The notes beneath the pieces are model-generated. The model saw only the letters and a list, made by a program, of their open reading frames with translations, had not been told where the DNA came from and did not search any database. From Gnetum montanum (taxonomy: Eukaryota; Streptophyta; Gnetopsida; Gnetales; Gnetaceae): DNA of 64,000 nucleotides. A program made the translations under genes and the position numbers. Of this stretch, positions 45,360 through 56,769 are shown piece after piece. How positions within the stretch are numbered: the stretch's first letter is position 1; each line of letters starts with the position of its first letter. The stretch lies in the NCBI GenBank assembly GCA_015680685.1, contig MNCI01007854.1:397989-461988 (forward strand). Reading direction: 5' to 3'.

Positions 45360-47735
45360 CATGCATCTTTGAGACAATTTTATATTCTCATTTTTAAGCC
45401 ACCAAGTGTCTTTAGGTTTAGTGGCTACTGTGTAGACTGGGATTTTCTCATACACTTGCTCCTAAACTTTATGGTGGATGGGTATAAAGGTTGTGTTAAT
45501 ATTTTGAACTTTTTGCCCACAACTACACCCTTTATCATTATTGGTGATGCATGGATTCTTCTATCTCTCCACAATGATAGGTTTATCATTTATGTCTTGT
45601 GTTGGAGTGGTGATGGTTATTGGCTCTTGCGTATGATTAGGAGACATCATTTTTGTGAGTAAGGTTGTTGCATCATATTGGCCTTGTGCTAGTTCAAGTG
45701 ATGTAGTAGGTCCATGAGTGTTTTGCTTCAACTTACGACCTTTCCTCAAGAAGGATGTTTCCAAGACTTTGGTTGAGATCCACTAGTGTTATCATTTACG
45801 TGTATGTTCGTACCACAAGTGGCATTCTCTTGTTGATGTTGTGATGCTTAACCTTCCTATGTTGTTGGAGGTGACATATGGTGGAGGTAAGTATGAGAAA
45901 TATTGAGGATATGATGTAGGGTGAGAGGTGTGAGGTGGTGATCTTGTATAAGATGTTGTGGGATAATGACATTTGGGAGAGTGGTAGTGGTGATTTAAAG
46001 TAGAGGAAGTAAAACTAGTTGGTGAAATAGGGTGTTGAACATAATATCCATGTGGGTTTGGTTGGTAGGAAGGATAGGGCTAGTTTGGTGGTGGCCTCCC
46101 CCACGACTGTGGTTGTTGTCACTGCAGTTGATGCCAGTGTTGAGGTTGGTAATAAGTCCCCCCAAGATAGTACGGTTGGTTTTGGGGTTGTCTAAAATTA
46201 CTATGTGGAAGAGGAAATCTCTTGGGCATGTGCTTCTGTACAAACTTTGGATTTAATGCCCCTACCCAATACTCATGTAGATGCAACAAGACTGGACAAT
46301 GGCCCTTCGGATGATCATATATGCAAATGTCACATCCATTATCTTTGTTTATGGTTGAGTCTATAGCCTCATTTTCTTTAGTCATTTTTCCTATTTGCTG
46401 ATAAGTGTTCCTAGCCATTTCTTAGTTCTTTTTCCTCATTTTGTTGTGATCACTTGATTTTCTTTGTGTCACTCTCTCCTCTATGGTTTCTATGCAATTT
46501 TGAACTTTCTCATTCATCCCTTCCAACATCTCTCCTAGCTTTGCTTCAAGCTCATTGATAAAATTTTCTATTGACAAGGTTGGTTGTAGAATCATCTCAT
46601 CGAGAGCTGCCTCTTTTTCCTCATCATAGATATGGACCCTTTTCTTTTGAAGAGTTGGGTTCCATTTGTTTTCCTCAACATTCCCTCATTTGCATAGCTC
46701 TCCCTCTTCTTTTGCCACATGCTCAATCAACTCTCGAATCTAATGGGTTCATTGCTTGTATAATTGACTTGGAGCATACATCCCAAGGATTTCCCTTATT
46801 TCATTATGAAGCCCATCGATGATGTGGAAAAGTTACCTTTCCTCAAAGAAATCATGGCTAGGACATCTATGTAGTAGCGAATAGTATCTATCCAAGGCCA
46901 CATCCAAGGGTTCATGATTTTCTTGCTTCCACTCTTAGATTTGTCTCCTTAGGTTGGACACATTCACATAGGTTTGGTATTTTTCATTGAAAAGTCCCAA
47001 CATTGTGGACCACCGTTGGATTGAATCTGGTTTCAACGATTGATACCACACTTCAAATCTATGAATTAATGTCCTAGGAAAGAGCTTAATCTTTTTCCAT
47101 CCATTCTCAATGTTGTATGAGGCACATGCATCATGGGAGGCTTGTATATGATGTTGTGGATCCTAGTTAAAGCCTCCCACAAATTTAGGAATATTTTTTA
47201 TATCAAGCCTAGGTAAGTGACTATCCCTACGTTGCTTGTGAGGTATCTTAACTACCTCCGTGATTTGTATCAAGCTCTTAGTGGCCAACAAGGATTCATC
47301 ATCATCAAACATGTTGTGATGAAAATTTCTATTTCTATTCATTTGATTGTGACGATCTTGTCTATGCTCATTGTGATGTCTTTGATTTTTCCCTTGGGCT
47401 TGATTTCTATCTTTGTCTTGTGGAGCTCTATCTCTCTACCTATGTTCATCTTCATCAGAACTAGACATTGAAAAGGAAGAGGAAGATGAGGAACTAGGAG
47501 AATCACCATGGCTTCTATAGTTCTCCCTTTGGTCCTTTGATTTATCTTGTCTAGGTTTAGAGAAAGTCCTAGGTCTTGAGGTCCTCCTTGATCTAGGACT
47601 TACTCCATCTCCTCTAGGATTTTCTGCACTAGTTGAACATAGTCTTTGAGTGTAGTAAGGGTCTAAATGAGCATAGGAAACACTTGTTTAAGGTTGTTCA
47701 CTCAAATTTTCTTCAATGTAGATCCTATCATTTCT
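45360..47735 (-). pseudogene. E2 gag plus short linker
   Basis: From 47735: YIEENLSEQP, SYAHLDPYYTQRLCS, a Ser-rich stretch, FDDDESLLATKSL, LDIKNIPKFVGGFN near 47200, FNEKYQTYVNVSNLRRQI, EILGMYAPSQLYKQ, a coiled-coil stretch, and the intact knuckle CDICIYDHPKGHC near 46325. A Gln/Pro/Tyr-rich tail (GRPPPN, HPISPTSFTSSTLN) follows. The last 190 bp (45550-45360) match the E1 pre-RT linker (DTWWLKNEN), so protease itself has been lost. About 140 bp of leader and the start codon are deleted relative to P1. About eight stops. Confidence 0.75.
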
Positions 47736-47767
47736 CCTAATATAACTAATCTACGTAACTAGCACCA

Positions 47768-47785
47768 TCCCTAGCAACGGTGCCA
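47768..47785 (-). other. Primer-binding site of E2 (tRNA-Asp)
   Basis: Minus-strand TGGCACCGTTGCTAGGGA, 15 of 18 as expected; all three differences are transitions. Confidence 0.85.
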
Positions 47786-47786
47786 A

Positions 47787-48621
47787 TGATGAGTGGCAAG
47801 GTACCCCTATGCCCAACCATCTTAAGCATTCAAGCAAAATATAGTTGAATTTCATGGATGGGACTAGTTGTGGCATCTAGATCACTATTCCTTGATCATA
47901 GTTCGTTGTTTTCCCACCTGGACTAGTGGTAGCTTTGTCACATATGATTTAGTCGAAAGTGAGGCATGTGGTTTTTATTATTTTATATTTTATTATTCTA
48001 TGATTAACAATAGGTTTAAACTCAATTTATAATCAATTCAACTAATCCAATTGCTAATTAATAATTAACTACCCTAACATAAGTATCTGATCCCACTTCC
48101 CGTGCACTTCTTGAGCACATATAACACTACTGGGTTACCAAACGTTAAGCATTTCTGGGATTATCAAGAGTCATATGCATGCTCAAAGTGATTATACTTA
48201 TGTGCTTAATTAATTAACATGCATTAAAATGTAAATATTAACTAAGTACATGAAAAGTAAATTACATGGAAAGTAAATCTAATCTAAGCCAAAGTGCTGT
48301 AATGAATAAGAATCAATCTTGATCTTATTGCCATTCATGGAATATGTCTAGGTACATTACCACTTGAATAAGATTCCATACAACTGACTCAAATCCACTC
48401 TGTGGGCACTCACTGATTTCTTTTGTAAGATTACGGAATCAAATTGCAAGAGTTTAGCTACTCTATTAACAAAACTATGAAAAGATAAAAAACTATTATC
48501 CAAACCATGTGCCCAAGTGCTATATTTATAGGTTGTCCCATACCCCTCAATATCGAATATTCAATAACGCATCTAAGGGTCCAATATTGAGTATCAGATA
48601 TTGGCAACTCATGACTCATTA
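47787..48621 (-). repeat. E2 5' LTR (835 bp)
   Basis: Minus strand TAATGAGTCATGAGTTG to CTCATCA. U3 has GATACTCAATATTGG and CGATATTGAGG units. TATAAATA at 48524-48531. Confidence 0.85.
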
Positions 48622-48626
48622 GTAAG

Positions 48627-50623
48627 GTTGTTGAAAGTTATCATGTGGGTAAGGTAATCATCTTGGCATCTATTTTTTTAACAAATCTTAGGTTAAGTGC
48701 ATGTGTTCCAAACTCTTGCAAGTGGACCATAACAGGGCAACACCCATTAGGATGTTTATATTAGCATACCTTGCATTCTTCTTCATCTTATGAACTAGAG
48801 TTTGTTAATTCTTCAGTTGCAGCAACTTTATTCTGTAGTTCTCTTGTCCATTATCTCTTCTTTTCTTTCTTTCTTTGTTTTTATTTAGGGATTGTTTAGT
48901 ATTTTCCTCTACTATTTTTAGTGCAGTAGCAAATTTTTCATCCACAAAATCCAACATTTTCTCTACCTTTGTTGTAATGTCATCGATTGATTTTTGAATG
49001 GGTAGAGTCTTCTTTTGAATGGCATCCTCTAAACTTTCTTCTTCTTGTCTTTTGCACATTCTCACATCTTTTTTTCTTATTGTGGAATCTCAATTGTACT
49101 CTTCTACTATTTCTCTTTTCTTTAATTCTCCTTCCTCTTTAGCCACCTGGTCTATTAATCCTTGAATTTGATGGGTTTTCATTTCATATAACCTGCCTTG
49201 GACATATACCCCAAGAGTCTCTCTAGTCTCGTTCCTTAATCCATCAATGATATGCCTAAGTTGTTTCCTTTGAGAAAATCCATGTCCTAGTCATCTATGT
49301 AGTAATGAATAATATATGTCCATTATCGGATTAAGGGCTTCATGTGTCTCTTACTTCTATCCTTGAATTTGTTTTCTTAAATTAGACACTCTAAAATATG
49401 TTTGATATTTTTCATTAAAAAGATCTAGCATGGTACTCCATCTTTGGATTATTTTTGGTTCTAAGGATTAGTACCAGCTCTTTGCTTTTTTTATGTGTTC
49501 TGGGAAATAACTTTAACTTCTACCAATCATTCTCAATGTTTTGAAGGGCACATGCATCGTGGAAGGCTTGAAGGTGATGCTGTGGATTTGCATTGTATCC
49601 ACCTTCAAACTTGGGAATGTTATCCATATCAAGTCACTTGATGCAACTATTCTTCATGTGCCTGGTAGGGATATACATTGATTCTTTTGTATTAATCATA
49701 TTACGAGTGGCCAGTAGGGGTTCTTCATGATCTTCGGGTTCATACGCGCTATTGTGATTATGATCCCTTCGATGATCATAGTGTTGTTCCCTTTCCTCAT
49801 GCCTGATCTTGTCTCTTCTTTATTCATATTTATCTTCTTCATCATCAAGATAACTACAATGTACATATCCCTCATGGTTTACTCGTCTTTCCCTATCATA
49901 GTCTCTTGGTCTTAATTCCCTCTTGTTAGATTCTACAGATGAACGTGAGGAGGAAGAGGAAGCAATTGGAGAACAATGTCGACTAGTTTTCCTTCTATAA
50001 CTTTATGATTCATTCTCTTTTGGTTCTACAAAGGCTTTAGGCCTTGAGCTCCATCTAAGTTTTGAGTCTTCCATATCTCTCCTAGGTGTTTTTGCAAAGG
50101 TTGAGTGTAGTTATATTTTGACAAATTCCTCTAGAAAGATGATCGATGTTTGTGAATGAGAGTCATGAGCTTGGTGGATTTCTTCCATTATGAATGTATC
50201 ATCATCTGTTTCATCTAGGACAACAATGTGAGGCACTTTCTTCTCTTTGTTATGTTCATGTCTTGTCTTCATGGTAGCATCCCTTCTTACTTGTGCTTCT
50301 ATAGGTTGATATGACCTAGTCATGTGTTTAATGACATGGTATTCTTCTTGTACATGACCAAGGTTCAACTTCATCAAGGTTTCTTGCAACATTGATGGTG
50401 CAAAATGTTTAAGAGGCAAAACAACATTGCCCTACAAATCTCTCCATCTTAGGTATTCATCTTGGTGGAAGACAAATGTGAAATCAAGATAGTATGGATT
50501 AGTGTGAGCATAGGAAATTCTTGTTTGCATGGGCACAATTCAGTCACCTTAGTCATATCCTTTATCATGACTCTTATGAATTTCATTAGTAGGTTGTGAT
50601 TTTTCTTTAAGAGTAGAAGCCAT
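48627..50623 (-). pseudogene. E1 gag, N-terminal and middle part
   Basis: Start MASTLKEKSQPTNE at 50623, 136 bases after the primer site. The long N-terminal region TNPYYLDFTFVFHQDEYLRW and LPLKHFAPSMLQETLMKLNL is of the A1/P2 type. A Ser/Arg-rich stretch, the capsid-like region (49650-49400), a coiled-coil stretch (49065-48805) and the knuckle near 48760, reading CKVC-stop-YKHPNGCC, follow. It ends at the E2 target site and resumes at 42365. Confidence 0.7.
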
Positions 50624-50647
50624 ATTATGCTTTGACACTTTTGAGTG

Positions 50648-50669
50648 TGTGTGTGTGTGTGTGTGTATT
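50648..50669. repeat. (GT)n microsatellite in E1 leader
   Basis: An uninterrupted GT run between the E1 gag start and primer site. Confidence 0.9.
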
Positions 50670-50759
50670 AAAATAATTAATTCAAGTATGAAAATAGACT
50701 TTGTAATTCTTTAATACAACGAACTCTATTAAATCAACTACTAAGCAAATATTGACACA

Positions 50760-50777
50760 TCCCCAACAATGATGTCA
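50760..50777 (-). other. Primer-binding site of E1 (tRNA-Asp, decayed)
   Basis: Minus-strand TGACATCATTGTTGGGGA. Six differences from the expected 18 bases, every one a C to T or G to A change. Confidence 0.7.
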
Positions 50778-50778
50778 A

Positions 50779-51693
50779 TCATGAGTGGCTGGGTATTCCA
50801 ATAGTTCACCATAGAAGTGACAAGTGTTCATACATGACCAGATCGTAATCCATGAATGGACAATCTAAGTATGCTAATGGTTTATAGTTGGTTCATGAAC
50901 ATTGTCTTCTCACTTTCAACTAGTGAAGTGTGAGTAGTATGATTTAACTCTCAATGAAATATATGATATTGTGATGATGTAGGCTTAAAATAATCCTAAG
51001 TGTATTCATAATGAAAATAAGAGTAAGATCTAAATCTAAGTGATAAAAAAATGTAAATCTATCTTATCCTATGGCAATAAATAACCATTCCTAGTTTTCC
51101 AGACACGTTATGGGCTCATGTAATCATTATTGGGATTATCAAGTGAATTCACTAATGAGCAAATCAAGTGAAGCCACTACTGGCTTACCAAATGATTACA
51201 CTTAACATTCAAAAGTAGTCGTACTCATTCTACCTTACTAATGAACATGAGAAAAGAAAAGTACTTATAAAATGTAAATAACTATACTAGAGTTAACATG
51301 TTAAAGAAATGAAAATTAAACTAAGTAAAGAAAATGGCTAAGTAAAAATAAAAACACTGTGTAATGCTGCATTGGTAAGAAAAAATCTTGATCTTTATTT
51401 CCAACCATGAGTTCTACCCAAGTACAATCCACTCAAATAAATATTCTATACAACTATTTGACACCACACTATAGGCATTCATTCTATTGCTAAGCCTAAG
51501 TCACAAAAACAACCTACAAGAATTTCACTAAGGGTTGAAAAAAATTATTTTGTTGAGATGACTAAGGGTTGGTATTTTTAGTATTGATAGTGATCCTCTA
51601 CATTGCATCAACAATGACATATGTAGAGCTGCAATATCGTAGATGTGATATCATAGATTTGATATCGTAGCCTATAACAAGAAGATTTTATCA
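50779..51693 (-). repeat. E1 5' LTR (915 bp)
   Basis: Minus strand TGATAAAATCTTCTTG to a decayed CTCATGA. It pairs with 34719-35610 along its length. U3 has ATATCAAATCTATGATATC units. The TATA box has decayed to TAAAAATA. Confidence 0.8.
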
Positions 51694-52627
51694 AAAGGTA
51701 TAGAGGAAAAGATGGTGCATTGCCAGATTAAGGAATGCTCAACAATAGTGGAGAAATAGAAATAGTTAACAGAGTGGATTGACATGGAGGCATGGTAGGC
51801 TGGGGTTAAGGAATGAAGTATGTGAATCTAAAAAAGTGGATTAGAGGATTGGAAGAAGGAATGAGAGTTACTAACATTGTTAGGAGGAAACAAATAGTAG
51901 GCTAAAGGAATAGAGCTGAAGGGAAGACTAGGTGGTTACATGTTGTGGGGATAGATCTAGGTGGAGAAGTTTGAGAAGTTGTAACATTAATGTTATGTAT
52001 ATGATGTGACAAAGGATTAGTCTTGCCAAGTTTTTCAGTTGATTATTTTTCATCTTCATCTATTAAATAAGCATATGATTTAGATGCTACACTTTTCCTT
52101 TTTCCACTAATAGTAATGTAAGGACCAAAAGGTTGATTTGGGATAGTCTTCATCCCAGCCTCTTCAATTTGCAATTGTATCCATTCTTGTATCTTTTCTT
52201 CCTCCATGTTAAATTCTACAATTTTTGTAGCTTTTCCATGATCTAGTTTAATTAGATGATCTTGATTAGGGAGGAAAGGAGGAAGATCATTGGCATGCTC
52301 ATATTTTTCCCTAAGCTTAAACATGTCTAGTGTGAGTAAGAAGCCTAGATCTCACTGGGGCACAGGCTATCTTGTAGTCCCTTAGGCTTAATCCTTATAA
52401 GAATTCCTAATTTCTTCTCAAATCACTAAAACTCTAGAATTTAAAGAAATCTAAATCAAAGGCTGATGCAATAGTTGGGAATGTGTTATAGTAGTAATTG
52501 TAACTTCATAGGGTTATTACCAGAGCTTCAATTTTCTCTATAATCAAGTTTGAACTCAAAGTAGAAGGTGAAAATATCTATTCAAGACAAACGTAAAAGT
52601 CATAGGAGAAATGATGTGACACCAATG
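51694..52627 (-). pseudogene. T1 5' leader with a short ORF upstream of gag
   Basis: The ORF 52324-52043 reads MFKLREKYEHANDLPPFLPN, then KIVEFNMEEEKIQEWIQLQI and PFGPYITISGKRKS. It is acidic and Glu-rich and unlike gag in other plant elements that I recognise. It sits between the putative primer site (TTGGTGTCACATCA at about 52608-52627, minus strand) and gag. Some Tat elements (Ogre type) carry an extra ORF before gag; whether this is one is only a guess. The stretch 52042-51694 holds no recognisable motif. Confidence 0.4.
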
Positions 52628-52876
52628 TTTTAACGTAACACATTATTGAAACTTAGAAATAGTTAAAAAAAGCATTAAAGCACACTTTAGAAATGATGTT
52701 AATTTTGGAAGTCCTCCTTCTAGTGCCAAAAAGATGTTGCAATAAGAATCAATGTAAACTTGAGATTTAACACAACCCTATGTGAAAATGAGTTAAGCAT
52801 TATACAACCATCAAAATGGTCTAAAGAAATATTTTTTTAAATTGAAAGGGGACTTATAGATCATTAGTGTAACAAC
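52628..52876 (-). repeat. Possible T1 5' LTR fragment
   Basis: Lies beyond the putative primer site and before the copia LTR. No second copy was found for comparison, so the LTR assignment rests on position only. Confidence 0.25.
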
Positions 52877-53354
52877 TATGTTGCTTATTTTAACTAAGCA
52901 ACTTGTCCTACCACATAAAACAATTATGACTTGTTAAACCTATTTACAATGATTCTCCTACCATTGTGGTATATGTAATGATATATTTTATCTTATTTTT
53001 CTTTTGCCACCATCCTTATTTAGCTTGTAAAATCACTATACAAGTGATGGGTTGAAGGATGGGAAAAAACCAAGGTTACATCAAGGGATCAAGTTCCATT
53101 GAGTGACTAAGTGAGAAAGGGAGCAAGTCTTTCATTATTCAAGGCCTTTTGCCATTGAATGTGTTCTCTTCTCTTATAATGCTTGGTTGGAATTAAGGGT
53201 TTCCTGGAGCTGGAGATATTGCTATGATTTTCGTATGCTTTCCCCAAGATAATTCTTGTGTTATTGGTGCATTTCTTCCAATTTCATGATTGAATTTCTA
53301 TTTTTGTTACTTGCTGTTATCTATTCATTTGCTTAATTAAGGTGTAAATTAACA
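52877..53354 (+). repeat. C1 Ty1/copia 5' LTR
   Basis: Ends TAAATTAACA four bases before a tRNA-iMet-type primer site. The start is placed near TGTAACAAC (about 52879) from the usual TGTT..AACA ends and is approximate. Confidence 0.5.
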
Positions 53355-53357
53355 AAT

Positions 53358-53369
53358 TGGTATCAAAAC
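53358..53369 (+). other. Primer-binding site of C1 (tRNA-iMet)
   Basis: TGGTATCAAAAC against TGGTATCAGAGC; both differences are G to A. Confidence 0.75.
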
Positions 53370-53416
53370 TACGTTGATTTAATTGCCAAGGCTCTTATCT
53401 CATTAAGCATATTAAA

Positions 53417-54163
53417 ATGGCAAGTTGTTCTAAATACATCGAGAAAATAGAAAAATTCAATTGTAGAAACTATGATCTTTGGAAGGTCCAAATGGAAGAT
53501 CTCTTATTCAAAAAGAAGCAAGATGCCTACATCAGTAGAATCAAGCCTCCAAACATGAAGGAAGATGAGTGGGCACATCTAGACCGATTGGCTCTTGGTA
53601 TAATACGAAGAGATATTACAAATTTGATTCTCATAAATTTAAAAGGTGAAAAGACTACAAAGGGTATATGGTATGGTGTTAGTAGAATTTATCAATTAAT
53701 TTTCCATTCAAATAGACTGCATCTTAGAAGATAGTTATTCTTGTTAAAGATTTTTGATAATGCAAGTATTATTTTTCATCTTACTTCTTTTAATACCATT
53801 GTAAGCGAGTTGCTATCAATAGGTAGTAACATAGAAGAGAAGGATTAATATATTGCTTTGTTATAGTCTTTTCTTGAATCATGAGATAATATTGATCAAA
53901 ATATTATCAACACTAGTGCATCATTAAAATTTGATGAAGTTGTAGAAAGGCCTATAATAGAAAAACTTCGAAGAAAGAGTTCTAAGCCAATACCTACTGA
54001 AGCATTGGTTATTAAATTCAAGAAAGTTGTAAATAATGTTCCCATGAAATCTTCAAAGTATTGGAACTATGGAAAGCATGGTTGCCTAAAAAAGGACTGC
54101 AAATTTCTGAAGAAGAAGGACAAAGAGGCTAGATTTACTTCTAGCAAAGATGCCGAGGATTAA
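53417..54163 (+). pseudogene. C1 Ty1/copia gag
   Basis: Start MASCSKYIEKIEKFNCRNYD, then LWKVQMEDLLFKKKQDAYIS, EDEWAHLDRLALGIIRRDI and HLRR-stop-LFLLKI, the standard copia gag (UBN2-type) order. The knuckle reads YWNYGKHGCLKKDC, so both leading Cys are Tyr (G to A changes). The end reads EARFTSSKDAED-stop. No copia protease, integrase or RT was found downstream, so the element is truncated. Confidence 0.8.
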
Positions 54164-55869
54164 CTTCTAGACTTATGTGCTATCACAACTTAAGGTAATC
54201 CTAATTATCAAAATTGTCTAGGCTCTTTTTTAATGGCATAAGAAAAATATTCCTACTACTTCTTGATAAATTTCTTTCTCTTAGTTCTTATTAAGCATTT
54301 ATATACCTTTACTAAACTTTGTTTGACTCTTATTTGCATTCTTAATATTATCTCTAGTCTATATGCAATTCTCATCTAACCAAGGCTTTTGAACACCTTG
54401 TAATGCACAACTTAGTTGTTGTAAACAAAATTTCTTCAAGCTCATTATGTTGTCTTTAAAAAGCCCATTTGTTATGTGCTACATCAATGTATTTTTCCTC
54501 TTCTTCTTTTTTGTTGTTCTAGAAAAAATTTGAGTTTGCAACAAGAACTCTACATGATGACAGTAGGACTCCACTAAATCTTCTCTAACTTTCAACTCCT
54601 TAATAAAGTGTTTATCATCATGAAAATATAAAAGTAAATCAACACTAGAGTTTCCTTGAGATCTTGGGAAAGTAAATGATGAATATTATGGAAATTTGGC
54701 ACAACTATTATAAATGAGAGGATTAAAAATTTGTCTGCTCACATAGTAGTTGACCCATCTTATTAATAGTATCATCTGTAGAATATCATGTCTAGTTGTG
54801 ACTTTCAACAATGTCTAAACTACCAACATTATTTGCCACTAAATATTTTTTTTGTTGCAAACCTTTCCTTGCATTAAAATATCTACCAATAAACACTGAA
54901 CCTTTTGCTAAAAATTCTACAATATTTTTACCTAAGAACTAAAAATGATTCTTACCAAACAACTTTATAGAATCATATAATGTAGCATCTTTGGGGAAAA
55001 ATAGCATATAGCAAGAAAAACACAATTATGGTACCGTGAGATTTTTAGCTAGACATATTGTTTATGGTCATCAATTTTTTCTACAGCACCCAATTTTCAA
55101 GAGATTTCCTCACTAACATTGCAATGCCACAAGGCCTACACTTTTTTTTTTTTTTTGCAACAAATTTAATCAATTCAAGAATTACAAAATCTACAAAACT
55201 ATCATCTTCCAAAGTTTCAACAAAACCAAAATCATCAAAGCTATTAAAAAATCTAATGTTGTTCAATGAAAAAACTTTATTTGCAATTCCACCATTTACA
55301 TTAAGAAAAGCACACCTTAAATGATTTATACATTTTTGAATAATTTTTAGAATATTGTTTATTTGTAATCACTACCATGTTTCTTGTATTTAGGTATGCC
55401 ACAAAACCCTTTTCACAAGCTGCCTTAACTTTTTTCCATTGTTCAACCGCTTATGCAAGTTCTGTTCAAGCAAAATCTTTATTTATCCAAATTGTTTTCC
55501 TATCCTCACTTTGCTTCAAGTTCCATCAATGTTTCCAAACATACTCTTTATCTTCTAAATCTTGACACTTAACAATTACATGCCAAGGCTTTTTCATGTT
55601 GTTCACTTAGTATCCTAAAAACTTTACCAATGTTGAGAGAAATTATATGCATATCATTTATAATTTTTTCCACTTTTTAAACCAAAATTCATTTGTTTCA
55701 TCCTTTATCTTTGAGATACCTACAAATCCCAAATTTTTTTCTTTGCCCATATTTTGTCTTACTCCTTTAAGGTTTTTGTGATTGCAGATCCCATCTTTGT
55801 CTCTATTACTTCAAGTTTAGATTTTGTTTTGAATTTCATCCAACAATGTCATTTTGCTAATTATCAACA
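54164..55869. other. Unassigned AT-rich tract
   Basis: No confident gene. Minus-strand pieces such as VIVKCQDLEDKEYVW and AVEQWKKVKAACEKGFVAYL (about 55590-55400) and CRPCGIAMLVRKSLENWVL (about 55140-55081) look like old coding sequence, but the family is not recognised. Their surroundings are full of stops. A T15-type run lies at 55141-55157. Confidence 0.4.
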
Positions 55870-55945
55870 TTGCATATTGAAATCAAACCCATAACTTAGA
55901 TTTTCCAAATCAAGAGTCTTACCACTAAGCTACTACATCATTGCT
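55870..55945 (-). repeat. tRNA-like sequence, candidate SINE head or tRNA pseudogene
   Basis: Minus strand carries TAGCTTAGTGG (A box, 55932-55922) and, 32 nt on, GGTTTGATTTC (B box, about 55889-55879; GGTTCGAATCC expected). The spacing and the GGTAAGACTCTTGATTTGG segment between are tRNA-like. The acceptor stem does not pair well, so it is not a working tRNA. Confidence 0.5.
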
Positions 55946-56764
55946 AATAATATTGTGTCTCATCATTTTGTCTACTTTGATGATCCCTATAGTTTTCTAG
56001 ATCATGTAACTTTAGTTATCTTTGTTATGCCTTGTTGGATCCTTTTTGAAATATATCCTTGATTGTGAATTCCAATAAATATTTTTCTAAATTTTCTATA
56101 AAAAATCATTTGATTTAAGAATATGTTTATTTTTTAAAAATCTTCTAAAAGTTAAAATTAGTCTTTGGATTATTTTAGAAGATAAAATTTTGTTACGTCT
56201 ATAGAAAACAATTTCAACTGTTTCTTTTATTGAATTTCTTTACAATACCACTTCATTAATAATGCTCATGTGACATGGCACATGGAAACAATGTTCTTAT
56301 GGTTACATTGGGTTGTTACTATGAATCAACTCTCTTGATGAAGGTTCAAATCCATGGCTTCCATCAATTTAGCTTAGTGACTAAAATCACTAAAAGATCA
56401 TTACTCAAAATCAAATACATAAGCCTCATTAAGTCACGGGAACAAAAAATTGGGAAACTTAGATAACTGGGGATGAGACTCTGGGAAATGTCCTCATAAA
56501 TAACAGTTCATGAAAGGAAGAAACCCAATCTGGGAAACTACCATCCACCAAAACCAACTAGCCCATTACAAGAGAGAGTGGTAGAAATTTGGATGAGGCA
56601 AATAGTGCTTGATAAAAGACAGAGAGACTTCCATATGGTGAATCCACTCACATTTAAGAAGGGAAGCTTCTATGTAGAGATTCTTGTTGAAGAGTGTTGC
56701 TTGAATGCACAGGTCTTTCCCAAGGCTGCAAGAGATGAATCAATTGATGAATATCCATTTTGAA
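55946..56764. other. Unassigned tract 5' of LINE
   Basis: Contains a perfect B-box-like GGTTCAAATCC at 56343-56353 without a clear A box. Two short open runs (56275-56466, 56578-56763) have no recognisable motif. It may include the LINE 3' untranslated region. Confidence 0.35.
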
Positions 56765-56769
56765 CTTTG

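Larger units (their letters stand above)
42371..48621 (-). mobile_element. E2: gag-only element inserted in E1 gag
   Basis: 6.25 kb on the minus strand with both LTRs, primer site, polypurine tract and a perfect five-base duplication. Contains gag, a short post-protease linker, the noncoding block and only about the first 100 codons of ORF2. It is a non-autonomous internal-deletion derivative. The LTRs are visibly diverged (about 80-85% by eye over the first 180 bp). Confidence 0.85.
34719..51693 (-). mobile_element. E1: gag-protease + ORF2 element, split by E2
   Basis: Minus strand: 5' LTR (51693-50779), primer site, gag, protease with linker, noncoding block, ORF2, polypurine tract, 3' LTR (35610-34719). 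RT, RNase H and integrase are absent. The junction lies after the linker motif KLIIIN. The LTRs differ at roughly one base in five by eye, making this an older insertion. E2 interrupts gag. Without E2 the element is about 10.7 kb. Confidence 0.8.
21470..52876 (-). mobile_element. T1: old Tat-like Ty3 element, split by A1 and E1
   Basis: Three fragments on the minus strand read as one element: 5' leader and ORF (52627-51694), gag (34713-33302), and gag end plus protease (23505 to about 21470). Across the A1 insertion the reading joins as LKVF-stop-NP|LGARNTILVFKPKY, typical of a gag C-terminus. No RT or integrase was recognised, so the 3' half is lost or unrecognisable. It is the oldest recognisable layer in this part of the window. 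The left boundary is uncertain. Confidence 0.6.

Noticed and set aside
49727-49915. 62-codon hydrophobic plus-strand ORF
   Set aside because: It is the antisense of the Ser/Arg/Asp-rich part of E1 gag.
54164-55869. An intron-containing host gene on the minus strand
   Set aside because: A few protein-like runs exist, but no domain was recognised and no convincing splice sites or start could be placed; left as unassigned.
55870-55945. Functional tRNA gene
   Set aside because: Promoter boxes are present but the acceptor stem does not pair and the B box is altered; a SINE head or pseudogene is more likely.
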